A stretch of DNA of 64,000 bases from Cellulophaga sp. L1A9 (GCF_009797025.1 NZ_CP047027.1:4960001-5024000), one strand, 5' to 3'. Positions 7,427-16,422 are shown, counted from the first letter of the stretch. Numbers and translations: made by a program. The notes: generated by a model from the letters alone, not told the origin.

Positions 7427-9646
7427 ATGAATAAAATTTATCTCGCATTGCTTTTAGCAATGCTAAACAGTTTTGCGTATGCACAAAACTCACTTACTGG
7501 TACAATTACAGAAACAGGCACTAATTTGCCTTTAGAACAAGTTTCCATCTATTTTCCACAATTAGAAAAGGGAGCAGTTACAGCTGCAAATGGAGTTTAC
7601 AAAATTTCTAACTTACCCTTAGGAACCTACAAAATTATAGTTTCTTATATTGGCTATCAAACAATATCAAAATCGGTTATAATTAATGAGCAACAAACCA
7701 TTTATGACTTCTCATTAAAAGAAAGTGCTATTGAAATGGAGGAAGTGATTGTTTCTACTCCTTTCCACAAATTACAGAGTGAGAATGTAATGAAAGTGGA
7801 GTATGCAAATATAAAAGATCTAAAAAACAAAGGCTCTATTACCTTAGCTGACGGAATTTCTACTATAGCCGGAGTAGCAAGTGTTTCTACGGGTATTGGT
7901 ATTGGCAAACCTGTAATTAGGGGTTTAAATGCCAATAGAGTATTAGTGTACACCCAAGGTATTCGTTTAGAAAATCAACAATTTGGAGATGAACATGGGT
8001 TAGGAGTTAACGATGCCGGTATTGAAAGTGTTGAAGTGATAAAAGGGCCTGCCTCCCTACTCTATGGCTCAGATGCTATGGGAGGTGTATTGTATTTAAA
8101 TCCTGAAAAATTTGCGCTTCCTAATTCCACTGAAGGCGATGTAAATCTTAACTTTTTCACCAATACGCAAGGCATTAGTGCAAATGCAGGTGTTAAAACA
8201 TCTACAGATAACTTTCGTTTTTTACTACGTGGAGCTGTTACCTCACATACCGATTATAAGACAGGAAATGATGAACGTGTTACAAATTCTAGGTTTAAAG
8301 AATACGATATAAAATCAGGAATTGGATACCAAACCACAAATTTTAAAACAGAAGTACGCTACAATTATAATAATTCTAATTTAGGAATACCAGAAGAAAT
8401 TGGTGAGCAAAGCACAGACCGATCGCCTATGAAACCAAATCAAACTATTGACAACCATATTCTAAGTTCTAAGAGTAGTTTATTGTTTAATGCTTCTAGT
8501 CTTGATATTACACTGGGCTATACTTCAAATATTAGAAAAGAATTTGAAGAGGATGAAGAGGGCGCTGCGTTACATATGAATTTAAATACTTTTAACTATA
8601 ATATTCAATACCATGCCCCGAAATATGGTATTCTAGAAACTATTTTTGGTGCTCAAGGCTTACATCAATCCAATACTAATTTTGGTGAGGAACTTTTAAT
8701 ACCGGATGCTACCACGAATGATATTGGCTTTTTTGGCACATCACATCTTCATTTAAATGAATTTAATGACATTCAAATTGGTTTACGATATGACCATAGA
8801 AAAATTTCAGGGGATACAAACGGAATACTTGGAGAAGAAGGCTATATAGCCTCTTTAGATAGAAATTTCAGCAGTTTTAATGCCGCTTTAGGATATAAAG
8901 CAAACTTTGCTACCAATTTTGTAGCTAGGCTCAACCTAGCTACGGGATTTAGAGCACCTAACTTAGCTGAATTAACATCTAATGGAGTTCATGAAGGTAC
9001 AAATAGGTATGAAATTGGAAATGCTAGTTTAAATAATGAACAGAATTTTCAAACCGATGTTGCTCTTGAATATAAGAACGAACATTTTGAAATTTATATA
9101 AACGGATTTTATAATTCGATTAACGACTATGTATTCATTGCCCCAAATGGAGATGAAATAGATGGGAACCAAGTATTTGAGTATAATCAGCAAGATGCCA
9201 ATTTGTATGGTGGAGAAGCAGGAATTCATTTACACCCACATCCTTTAGATTGGCTGCATTTTGAGAGTAGTTTTCAAACAGTGCGAGGAAAATTAAAGGA
9301 TAGCGATAATCTTCCTTTAATCCCTGCTAATAGTATCACGAATACACTAAGAGGAGAATTTAACAAGCGTTCTGGATGGGTAAATAACGGGTATTCCTTT
9401 ATTACCTTAAAATCTGTTTTTGAACAAGATGAAATAAGTTTATTTGAAACAACAACGGATGGATACAGCCTATTAAGTATTGGCTTGGGAGGCAGTGTCA
9501 CTATTTTCAATAGCCCAATAGATATTAGAATAAGCGGAAACAATTTACTTGATAAAAATTATGTATCGCACTTATCTCGTTTAAAATATGACGGTATTAC
9601 TAATATTGGTCGCAATATTAGTTTAGGTATTAGCGTGCCTCTATAA
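7427..9646 (+). CDS. TonB-dependent receptor, metal-uptake type (ZnuD-like)
   Basis: A complete 739-residue TonB-dependent receptor. A signal peptide (about residues 1-19, cleaved after SFAYA) is followed by a carboxypeptidase-regulatory-like domain (LTGTITETGTNLPLEQVSIYFPQ, about 22-105). The plug has the motif GKPVIRGLNANRVLVYTQGI and QQFGDEHGLGVND, which resemble ZnuD/heavy-metal receptors, and EVIKGPASLLYGSDAMGGV. The barrel carries GFRAPNLAEL near residue 507 and a C-terminal DKNYVSHLSRLKYDG ending SLGISVPL. The partner protein upstream is His/Cys-rich, which supports a metal substrate; zinc or copper are inferences. A 16-bp perfect-stem terminator follows. Confidence 0.87.
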   Translation: MNKIYLALLLAMLNSFAYAQNSLTGTITETGTNLPLEQVSIYFPQLEKGAVTAANGVYKISNLPLGTYKIIVSYIGYQTISKSVIINEQQTIYDFSLKESAIEMEEVIVSTPFHKLQSENVMKVEYANIKDLKNKGSITLADGISTIAGVASVSTGIGIGKPVIRGLNANRVLVYTQGIRLENQQFGDEHGLGVNDAGIESVEVIKGPASLLYGSDAMGGVLYLNPEKFALPNSTEGDVNLNFFTNTQGISANAGVKTSTDNFRFLLRGAVTSHTDYKTGNDERVTNSRFKEYDIKSGIGYQTTNFKTEVRYNYNNSNLGIPEEIGEQSTDRSPMKPNQTIDNHILSSKSSLLFNASSLDITLGYTSNIRKEFEEDEEGAALHMNLNTFNYNIQYHAPKYGILETIFGAQGLHQSNTNFGEELLIPDATTNDIGFFGTSHLHLNEFNDIQIGLRYDHRKISGDTNGILGEEGYIASLDRNFSSFNAALGYKANFATNFVARLNLATGFRAPNLAELTSNGVHEGTNRYEIGNASLNNEQNFQTDVALEYKNEHFEIYINGFYNSINDYVFIAPNGDEIDGNQVFEYNQQDANLYGGEAGIHLHPHPLDWLHFESSFQTVRGKLKDSDNLPLIPANSITNTLRGEFNKRSGWVNNGYSFITLKSVFEQDEISLFETTTDGYSLLSIGLGGSVTIFNSPIDIRISGNNLLDKNYVSHLSRLKYDGITNIGRNISLGISVPL

Positions 9647-9666
9647 GCTCGAAACAGTTACAAAGC

Positions 9667-9700
9667 AAAGAGCGCTTAAACCAAGGTTTAAGCGCTCTTT
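9667..9700. terminator. Bidirectional terminator, 16-bp stem
   Basis: AAAGAGCGCTTAAACC (9667-9682) pairs perfectly with GGTTTAAGCGCTCTTT (9685-9700) around a two-base loop, with T after it and A before it. It separates the receptor gene from the convergent kdgK-phosphofructokinase operon and can serve both. Confidence 0.88.
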
Positions 9701-9810
9701 TTAGTTAAATTCTCAAAAAATCATCTAGTGTATTTACTAGAATTATTTACATTTAAAAAGTGATTCACTTTCTAATTGAATACCTTTAAAGCAATACATT
9801 AGATATAATG

Positions 9811-11031
9811 CTATGCCTCATGTAAGATATCATTAAAATAATATTCTTTAGGATTGTCAAGATATTGTTTTGCCTTCTCAAAGTCATCTTCTGATAAATA
9901 GTGTAAATTCTGGAAACACAATTTTGCGAATTCCGAATTAATATCTACCAAACGAGGTGCTATTTTTCCATCCTTATCCTGTAGATCTTTTAAATATAAA
10001 GGACTTATTTCTCCTTTAGAGTTTGCGGTAACAATACAACCACTAATTCCCTCATCATACAACTTTTTAACACCAAGACCCAATAAAGTACACAAGGTTA
10101 AATCAAACCCAATAGGTCTACAGCAACGAAGTTCATATCCTAATTCTACAGGTCTACTTTTAATATTGATGCCTAGCTCTTTTAGTTTAAGTTGTACCAA
10201 CATATTAAAAATATGTGATTTACTTACATTACCAAGCTCAGGATGTCCATGGTCATCATAGGTGAAATTAATGCCACAATTTTCAAGTTCCGAATCAGGC
10301 ATAATATGAAAAATCCCTTCACTAATTAAAGCTACGCCATAATTAATGTTCTCTATTTTTCGTTTGATAATGGATGAAATTATTAGACGAACAACTTTAT
10401 CAAAAGTAACATCCGTATTATCAAACATTTCAGGAATAACCATCATAGGAAAATGGCAACTGGCAGCAATACCAAAGGCTAAATGCCCTGCCGATCTACC
10501 CATTGTTGACATTACGAACCAATTTTGACTGGTACGAGCATCTTCATATGTTGTATTACCAATTCTAACACCTTCATCTTTAGCTGAATGAAAACCAAAC
10601 GTAGGATTCCTATCAGGTAACGGAAGATCATTATCTATGGTTTTAGGCACATGGATATTAGCAATAGCTATATTTTCTTTAGAAAGGTATGTGGTAATTC
10701 TATTAGCAGTAGAAGCGGTGTCATCACCGCCTATACTGACTAATAGTTTTACATTATTTTGAGCAAAAAGCTCCGTGTTGATTTTCTCATCACTTGGCTT
10801 AAATCTACTCATTATTAGTGTTGATCCACCACGACTGAAGATACGATCTGCATGCGCAAAATCGAATTCCTTTATTTCTGGATTTTCTGAAAAGATTCCT
10901 TTAAAACCTTCATGCAAACCAAGAACTCGATACCCATCTTTTAAAAAGATTTTAGCAACCGTACTAATGACAGCATTTATACCAGGTGCTGGGCCTCCGC
11001 CACAAATAATTAATATAGATTTAGAAGCCAT
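9811..11031 (-). CDS. Phosphofructokinase family, probably pyrophosphate-dependent
   Basis: A 406-residue PfkA-family protein. The N-terminal loop is GGGPAPGINA (about 11-20). Two positions that decide the phosphoryl donor read GGDD (101-104) and PKTIDND (129-135). In this family Asp after GGD together with Lys in PKTIDND marks PPi-dependent enzymes; ATP enzymes have Gly at both. MGRSAGHLA is also present. It starts 17 bp after kdgK and is cotranscribed with it from the LacI-controlled divergent promoter. PPi enzymes are reversible, so on alginate, which yields triose phosphate and pyruvate, the likely direction is gluconeogenic: fructose 1,6-bisphosphate to fructose 6-phosphate. The substrate could also be another sugar phosphate. 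Donor assignment is inferred from residues. Confidence 0.85.
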   Translation of the reverse strand: MASKSILIICGGGPAPGINAVISTVAKIFLKDGYRVLGLHEGFKGIFSENPEIKEFDFAHADRIFSRGGSTLIMSRFKPSDEKINTELFAQNNVKLLVSIGGDDTASTANRITTYLSKENIAIANIHVPKTIDNDLPLPDRNPTFGFHSAKDEGVRIGNTTYEDARTSQNWFVMSTMGRSAGHLAFGIAASCHFPMMVIPEMFDNTDVTFDKVVRLIISSIIKRKIENINYGVALISEGIFHIMPDSELENCGINFTYDDHGHPELGNVSKSHIFNMLVQLKLKELGINIKSRPVELGYELRCCRPIGFDLTLCTLLGLGVKKLYDEGISGCIVTANSKGEISPLYLKDLQDKDGKIAPRLVDINSEFAKLCFQNLHYLSEDDFEKAKQYLDNPKEYYFNDILHEA

Positions 11032-11048
11032 TTTTATATGTTTATTAA

Positions 11049-12095
11049 TTATCTAGCTACTCTACCAGAAGCATCGCCACCCATTAGTTTTTCAACCTCT
11101 GAAACAGTTGCTAAGTTAGCATCCCCTTTAATCGTATGTTTTAAACAAGAAGCTGCAACAGCAAAGTCCAATGCATTTTGATCATCTTCAGGGTATTTTA
11201 ATAAACCATAAATTAATCCTCCCATGAACGAATCTCCACCACCTACTCTATCTACGATATCTGTAATTTGGTATTGACGTGTTTCTAACATTTTTGTACC
11301 ATCATATAAAACTCCAGCCCATGTATTATGAGATGCAGAAATAGAACCTCTTAAAGTTGTAATAACTTTCTTCGCTCTTGGAAATTTCTCCATCATTTGC
11401 TTACATACAGATAAAAAAGCTTCTGCTTTTACATCATGACCATTCTTATGTACATCTAAACCTTCTGGGTGAATTCCGAAATGCTTTTCAGCATCCTCTT
11501 CATTTCCTAGAACAACATCACAATAAGATGTTAGTTCAGTCATCACTTTTTCTCTGTGAGCATCATCACAGTAGGTCCATAATTTTGCTCTATAATTTAA
11601 ATCTGTTGAAATTGTAACTCCCATTTCGCTAGCAATTTTTACCGCTTCTAAACAAGCATCTGCAGCACCTTGAGATATAGCAGGTGTAATTCCTGTCCAA
11701 TGAAACCAAGCAACATCTTTAAAAGCTGCTTTCCAATCTACCATCCCTGGTGTAATTTCAGAAATTGCAGAATGTGCACGGTCATAAACTACTTTACTAC
11801 CACGAGATACAGCTCCTGTTTCTAAGAAATAAATCCCTAAACGATCTCCACCCCATACAATTTTATCCACGCCAACACCACGCTTGCGCATTTCCATCAT
11901 AGCACATTCACCAATATCATTCTTAGGTAAACGTGTAACAAAATCTACAGGCACACCGTAGTTTGCTAATGATACCGCTACGTTAGATTCTCCTCCACCG
12001 TACACAACATCAAAGCTACTTGCTTGTGAAAATCTTAAAAATCCTTCTGGAGCTAAACGAAGCATAATTTCTCCGAACGTTACAACTTTTTTCAT
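11049..12095 (-). CDS. kdgK: 2-keto-3-deoxygluconate kinase
   Basis: A 348-residue PfkB-family sugar kinase that phosphorylates 2-keto-3-deoxygluconate (KDG) to KDPG with ATP. The N-terminus TFGEIMLRLAPEGF, the ribokinase signature GGGESNVAVSLANYG (about 33-47), DLNYRAKLW (about 160) and the catalytic VGGGDSFMGGLIYGL near residue 285 (aspartate of GGD is the base) are all present. The first gene of a two-gene operon with the phosphofructokinase, divergent from lacI, with two operators in between. In this locus KDG would come from reduction of the alginate product DEH by the SDR at 13366. The specificity is inferred from family and context. Confidence 0.92.
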   Translation of the reverse strand: MKKVVTFGEIMLRLAPEGFLRFSQASSFDVVYGGGESNVAVSLANYGVPVDFVTRLPKNDIGECAMMEMRKRGVGVDKIVWGGDRLGIYFLETGAVSRGSKVVYDRAHSAISEITPGMVDWKAAFKDVAWFHWTGITPAISQGAADACLEAVKIASEMGVTISTDLNYRAKLWTYCDDAHREKVMTELTSYCDVVLGNEEDAEKHFGIHPEGLDVHKNGHDVKAEAFLSVCKQMMEKFPRAKKVITTLRGSISASHNTWAGVLYDGTKMLETRQYQITDIVDRVGGGDSFMGGLIYGLLKYPEDDQNALDFAVAASCLKHTIKGDANLATVSEVEKLMGGDASGRVAR

Positions 12096-12131
12096 TTTTT
12101 AAGTATTGTTTTAAATTAAATATCAAATAGG

Positions 12132-12143
12132 TTAATCGATTAA
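12132..12143. promoter_or_regulatory. LacI-family operator, kdgK-proximal
   Basis: A perfect 12-bp palindrome TTAATCGATTAA with a central CG step, as usual for LacI-family sites. It lies 37 bp before the kdgK start codon. The same core occurs again at 12223-12234. Confidence 0.75.
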
Positions 12144-12190
12144 GCAACTCGTCAAATAAAAATCAAAACCTCCTAATTTCCTAAGCCGTT

Positions 12191-12221
12191 TTGATTCCCT
12201 AACTTAATTGCAATATATTTG
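12191..12221 (+). promoter_or_regulatory. Predicted lacI-family gene promoter
   Basis: The -33 TTG at 12191-12193 and -7 box TATATTTG (12214-12221) are spaced 20 bp apart. The predicted start of transcription falls inside the second operator, which fits autorepression. Confidence 0.5.
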
Positions 12222-12222
12222 T

Positions 12223-12234
12223 TTAATCGATTAA
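12223..12234. promoter_or_regulatory. LacI-family operator, regulator-proximal
   Basis: TTAATCGATTAA again, here within a longer near-palindrome (TTTGTTTAATCGATTAAGCAAA without the last two bases, 12218-12239). Its centre is 91 bp from the first operator, a spacing that would allow looping. It overlaps the predicted transcription start of the regulator gene. Confidence 0.78.
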
Positions 12235-12250
12235 GCAAATATAGAAAAAG

Positions 12251-13273
12251 TTGGCAAATAAAAAAACTACAATAAAAGATATTGCAAATGCATTAAGCAT
12301 TTCTACAGCAGCTGTTTCAAAAGCATTACACGATGATTCTAGAATTAGTACTAAAACTAAAGAAGCCGTTAGAAAAGTAGCAAAAGAATTAAACTATCAA
12401 CCCAATCATTTGGCTAGTGCTCTACGTCGTGGAAAAAGTAATCTGGTAGGAGTGATTGTCCCTAGAACGAATAGTAACTTTTTTTCGTCTGTTATCCAAA
12501 ATATTGAGGAAGTTCTTACGAAAAAGGGGTATAATATCATCATTACACAATCTAATGAATCCTACCAAAAAGAGTGTCGGAATATTGACACCTTACTATT
12601 CACACAAGTAGATGGTATTATTGCTTCTATGGCGAACGAGACTACCCATTTGGAATATTACGAGAAAATTAAATCTAAAGGTATTCCACTTATTTTATTT
12701 GACCGTGGTGAAAACGATTTGAATGTTGATTATATCGGAATCAATGATTATGATAGCAGTCATATGATTATAGAACATTTAACACAACAAGGGTGCAAGA
12801 GGATTGCCCATATTGGAGGGTACCGACACACACGCATTTTTAACAACCGAATTAGAGGCTATATTGATGCCATTAAAAAGCATAATTTGCCTACTGATGA
12901 TGAATTATTGATTGAAAGCAGTCTTACCACGGAAGACGGACGTGAGAAAATGCAACAGCTTTTAGATTTAAAAGAACGCCCTGATGCGGTCTATGTTGCA
13001 AGTGATTATGCAGCACTAGGAGCTTTACAAGTACTACAAGAAAACAAAGTTAAAGTACCAAATGATATTGCTTTAGTTGGTTTTGGAGATGAGCCATTTA
13101 CCTCGATGGTGACCCCTACCCTTTCCAGTATTAATCAACACAGTGAAGAAATAGGTAAATTAGCTGCCGAAACATTTTTAAAACATGTGGATGCGACAGA
13201 TTTGAAACAAACGCTTCACAAACAAATCTTAAAGGCTGAATTAATTATTAGAGATTCTTCCAAAATTCAATAA
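12251..13273 (+). CDS. LacI-family transcriptional regulator
   Basis: A 340-residue regulator with an N-terminal LacI helix-turn-helix (TIKDIANALSISTAAVSKALHD, about residues 7-28), the hinge region NYQPNHLASALRRGKSNLVGVIVP, and a periplasmic-binding-protein-like effector domain to about 335. The start is a TTG at 12251; no ATG fits the domain. It is divergent from kdgK, and two TTAATCGATTAA operators lie between them, so it very probably controls kdgK and the phosphofructokinase and itself. The effector is unknown; KDG, DEH or a phosphorylated sugar are guesses. A terminator shared with the convergent SDR gene follows the stop. Confidence 0.92.
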   Translation: MANKKTTIKDIANALSISTAAVSKALHDDSRISTKTKEAVRKVAKELNYQPNHLASALRRGKSNLVGVIVPRTNSNFFSSVIQNIEEVLTKKGYNIIITQSNESYQKECRNIDTLLFTQVDGIIASMANETTHLEYYEKIKSKGIPLILFDRGENDLNVDYIGINDYDSSHMIIEHLTQQGCKRIAHIGGYRHTRIFNNRIRGYIDAIKKHNLPTDDELLIESSLTTEDGREKMQQLLDLKERPDAVYVASDYAALGALQVLQENKVKVPNDIALVGFGDEPFTSMVTPTLSSINQHSEEIGKLAAETFLKHVDATDLKQTLHKQILKAELIIRDSSKIQ

Positions 13274-13281
13274 AATAAAAA

Positions 13282-13320
13282 AGCTACAAGAAAGAAATTA
13301 AATTTCTAAATCTTGTAGCT
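13282..13320. terminator. Bidirectional terminator between lacI-type gene and SDR
   Basis: AGCTACAAGA (13282-13291) pairs with TCTTGTAGCT (13311-13320), with a second small inverted repeat inside the loop. A and T runs flank it on both sides. Confidence 0.8.
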
Positions 13321-13365
13321 CTATTATTTAAAATACACTGATTAACGAAATGTTAATCTGCTATA

Positions 13366-14139
13366 TTAGATTCCTAATGCTTGACCACCACCAATTTGGA
13401 TGGTTTCTGCTGTAATAAAAGAAGCGTCTTTACTCGCTAAGAAAGAAACAACACCAGCAACATCTTCTGGCTGCCCTAATCTTCCTAACATAATATTATT
13501 TGCCCATGAAGCAAAAACTTCTGGTTTCGTTGCTTTAATCTGTGCATGGAATGGCGTATCAATAGTACCTGGAGATACTGCATTTACTCTAATTCCGTAT
13601 TCTGCTAAATCTTTAGCCAATGCTCTTGTTATAGCATGAACACCTGCTTTAGAAGTACCATAAATACCAGCTCCTGGTCCACCTGCAGTCCAACCTGCGT
13701 TAGACGTATAGTTAATTATAGAAGGGTGATTTCCTTTTTTAAGAAAAGGGATTGCTGCTCTTGAAGCAAAAAATACAGAATCAAGATTTAATGCCATAAC
13801 AAATCTGTAAAATTCAGTTGTCATTTCTTCAAATCTAGATCTACCACCTAAACCACCAGCATTGTTTACCAATACATCGATTCTACCGTATTTATTTCCG
13901 ATAGCAGTAATATTTTCAGTTACAGCTTCGTCTTTTGTAACGTCAAAACCAAAATATTCAGCTTCAATTCCTTCAGCTTTAAGTTCTTCAACCCTTTTAG
14001 CTCCTGCTTCATCTTCGATACCGTTTAAAACAACAGTATACCCATCTTTACCTAATCTTTTTGCTACTTCAAAACCAATACCACCAGTTGCACCTGTAAC
14101 TACAGCTACCATTCCTTTATTTTCACTCATTTTATTCAT
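13366..14139 (-). CDS. SDR oxidoreductase, probable DEH reductase
   Basis: A 257-residue classical short-chain dehydrogenase/reductase. The cofactor loop TGATGGIG is at 15-22, NNAG at 92-95, catalytic Ser146, Tyr160 and Lys164 (YGTSK), and NAVSPGTIDTP follows. In alginate loci this enzyme type reduces 4-deoxy-L-erythro-5-hexoseulose uronate (DEH) to KDG with NAD(P)H, and it sits here with the hexuronate-type transporter (40 bp upstream in the same operon), kdgK and kdgF. The role is an inference from context; sequence alone gives only the SDR family. ATGs at codons 1, 4 and 10 are all possible; the first is used here. Confidence 0.88.
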   Translation of the reverse strand: MNKMSENKGMVAVVTGATGGIGFEVAKRLGKDGYTVVLNGIEDEAGAKRVEELKAEGIEAEYFGFDVTKDEAVTENITAIGNKYGRIDVLVNNAGGLGGRSRFEEMTTEFYRFVMALNLDSVFFASRAAIPFLKKGNHPSIINYTSNAGWTAGGPGAGIYGTSKAGVHAITRALAKDLAEYGIRVNAVSPGTIDTPFHAQIKATKPEVFASWANNIMLGRLGQPEDVAGVVSFLASKDASFITAETIQIGGGQALGI

Positions 14140-14179
14140 TTTTATATTTAAAAAACTAATTCACTTAAACTATTCTATT

Positions 14180-15487
14180 TTATACTTTTAAAGTTGGTTT
14201 TAACGGTTCTATTTTACCACATAATCCCCAAATACTTGCCAAAGCCAATAAAGCTAAAGCTGCACCAATAACAAAAACTGGTGTATAGTTTCCCCCTGTT
14301 GTTAACCATGGTACTAATGATGTAAGACCTGCAACAGCTAATTTTGCCGCCATACCAGAAAATCCTGAAAGCGTACCAACAGATTTTCCACCAAAGAAAT
14401 CACTCGGTAATGTTTGAACGTTACCAATTGCCGTTTGAAAACCAAATAAGATAACTGCCATAATTAAAACAGCCGTAATTGGTTCTCCTGGATTAGCCAT
14501 TGCCAACAACGAAGGCAACATAATAAGACACCCTAAAGTAATTACCGTTTTACGTGTTTTGTCTACCGACCAACCTGCTTTTAAACGATTTTGAGCAAAC
14601 AACCCACCAAACCAGGCTCCAATCATCGCTCCTACATAAGGTACCCAACCGTATATACCGATACTTTTTACATCCATACCATAAACCTCGGACAAGTAAA
14701 TTGGAATCCAGAAAACAAACAACCACCATATTGGATCTATTGCTGCCGAGGCAATGATTACGCCCCAACTTTGTTTTTTAGAAAGTAGCTCACCAGTATT
14801 TGGAGTATATCCTTCATCTGGATTTCCATCTTCATCAATATCTTGATTTCTTTGTCCGCTTAAAATATAATTACGTTCTTCATCTGAAATCCAAGGGTGT
14901 TTTTTTGGTGGATTTTTAACTAGAAACAACCAAGGAATTAACCATAATAAACCCGCTAATCCTATAATTATAAATATCATTTTCCAATCAAAATATATAG
15001 TCAAGGTGGCTATGATCGGAATAGCTATAATACCACCAATTGCAGCGCCAGAATTAAATATCCCTTGTGCTAATGCCCGTTCTTTTGTTGGAAACCACTC
15101 AGCATTACCTTTAGCAGCTCCAGGCCAGTTACCAGCTTCTGCCACACCTAAAATTGATCTAAAGATTGCAAAACTTGTTAATGAACTAGCAATAGCATGA
15201 AGAGCTGTAGCTATAGACCATACTCCAATTGACAATACAAAACCAAATCTAGTACCTATCCAATCAAATATTTTCCCAAAAATTGCTTGACCGAAAGCAT
15301 AAGAGAAAACAAATATTACTGATATTGTTGAATAAATTTGTTTACGTTCAAAATCCGATTTATCCGGAAATAAATCTTCAGAAATTTGAGGCCACAATAC
15401 GGTTAAAGACTGTCTGTCTATATAATTAATGACCGTTGCCAATGCTATTAAACCAACAACCCACCATCTTAATCCTTTTAATTTCAT
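14180..15487 (-). CDS. MFS transporter, hexuronate (ExuT-like) type
   Basis: A 435-residue major facilitator with about twelve membrane segments. The N-terminal segment WWVVGLIALATVINYIDRQSLTVLWP and the motif AEAGNWPGAAKGNAEWFP (about 116-133) are typical of the anion:cation symporter subfamily that takes up hexuronates. A charged cytoplasmic loop rich in Asp, Glu and Asn (about 200-235) divides the halves. It is the first gene of an operon with the SDR. I infer uptake of DEH or a related unsaturated uronate across the inner membrane after the periplasmic lyases act. The exact substrate is not shown by the sequence. Confidence 0.9.
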   Translation of the reverse strand: MKLKGLRWWVVGLIALATVINYIDRQSLTVLWPQISEDLFPDKSDFERKQIYSTISVIFVFSYAFGQAIFGKIFDWIGTRFGFVLSIGVWSIATALHAIASSLTSFAIFRSILGVAEAGNWPGAAKGNAEWFPTKERALAQGIFNSGAAIGGIIAIPIIATLTIYFDWKMIFIIIGLAGLLWLIPWLFLVKNPPKKHPWISDEERNYILSGQRNQDIDEDGNPDEGYTPNTGELLSKKQSWGVIIASAAIDPIWWLFVFWIPIYLSEVYGMDVKSIGIYGWVPYVGAMIGAWFGGLFAQNRLKAGWSVDKTRKTVITLGCLIMLPSLLAMANPGEPITAVLIMAVILFGFQTAIGNVQTLPSDFFGGKSVGTLSGFSGMAAKLAVAGLTSLVPWLTTGGNYTPVFVIGAALALLALASIWGLCGKIEPLKPTLKV

Positions 15488-15680
15488 AATCTTTCCTTGA
15501 ATTAATCCTATTTATATAATAATCTGAATATCAATTATTTATAATAATTAAATTTTAAATTTAGAAAATAAATTTCCACTAATAAAAATATTATTTTTTA
15601 AAAGTTACTTATTACCATAAAAATCATTCAGCTATTAACGCATTCTAATTATTGGTAAAAAAATTAGTTGCGTTTGGTAT

Positions 15681-16400
15681 TTAATCTATTTTTATATCGT
15701 CCGTATTATAACAATATTGATACAGTGTTTTAAAATGTATTTTCATTTTTTCTTTTGCCAATTGAGGGTTTTGAGCCTTAATGGCTTCAAATATTTCTGT
15801 ATGTTCCTCTATTCCTAAAAATGATTGGTTGCTATTACACACATGATACTTCTCAAAATTGGTTATAATTTCAGGAGTAATAATTAACATAAAAGTATTC
15901 ATAGAACTATTACCACTAGCCCTTGCAATGGCTAAATGAAACAGTAAATCTTCTTGTACAGCATCCTTCCCTTCTTTTACTTTTATTTCATAAGCATCTA
16001 GGGCATCTCTAAGCTGTTTTAAATCTTCATCGGTTCTTCGTAATGCCGCTAATCTTACCGTTTTTAATTCCAATAAAATTCTAGTTTCTACTAAAGATTT
16101 AAAATCAGGATCCTCTAACCGTAGAATATCCTCTAGCATTCCGTCCATCGCTATGGTACCAATATTAGCGATAAAGGTTCCACTTTGTGGCTTTGAATTT
16201 AATAAGCCATAAAACTCTAATTTCTGAATAGCTCCTCGTAAATTACTACGACTTACCCCAAATTTTTCTGAAAGCATTCTTTCTGAAGGTAGCTTATCGC
16301 CTGGTTCGAGATTCTTAAAACTTATAAGCTCTCTAATATTAGATATAATTTCTTTTTGAATATCCTGATTTTCATTTTTGGAAATAATTTCTAACTTCAT
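15681..16400 (-). CDS. GntR family regulator (FadR/FCD type), alginate repressor candidate
   Basis: A 239-residue regulator with an N-terminal winged helix (IISNIRELISFKNLEPGDKLPSERMLSEKFGVSRSNLRGAIQKLEFYGLL, about 19-68) and a C-terminal FCD effector domain with EDLLFHLAIARASGN and HTEIFEAIKAQNPQLAKEKMKIHF, which carries the usual histidines. Tandem ATTGGTnnACCAAT-like sites occur upstream of this gene, both susC genes and PL6, next to the predicted -7 boxes, so I infer repression of the alginate genes, relieved by an alginate breakdown product. The MFS gene starts 193 bp downstream on the same strand and may be cotranscribed. Confidence 0.9.
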   Translation of the reverse strand: MKLEIISKNENQDIQKEIISNIRELISFKNLEPGDKLPSERMLSEKFGVSRSNLRGAIQKLEFYGLLNSKPQSGTFIANIGTIAMDGMLEDILRLEDPDFKSLVETRILLELKTVRLAALRRTDEDLKQLRDALDAYEIKVKEGKDAVQEDLLFHLAIARASGNSSMNTFMLIITPEIITNFEKYHVCNSNQSFLGIEEHTEIFEAIKAQNPQLAKEKMKIHFKTLYQYCYNTDDIKID

Positions 16401-16422
16401 AATAATAAAATGGCTTCTAAAA

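Noticed and set aside
9811..11031. Ordinary ATP-dependent glycolytic phosphofructokinase
   Set aside because: The Asp in GGDD and Lys in PKTIDND argue for PPi, and the operon partner is KdgK rather than glycolytic genes.
14554..14788. Two overlapping plus-strand reading frames inside the MFS gene
   Set aside because: They lie opposite a well-supported transporter gene, have low-complexity composition and no family pattern; they are shadows of the real gene.
15651..15672. Possible GntR half-sites (ATTGGTAA and TTTGGTA) before the MFS gene
   Set aside because: Only half-sites are present and no ACCAAT partner is in place, unlike the four paired operators.
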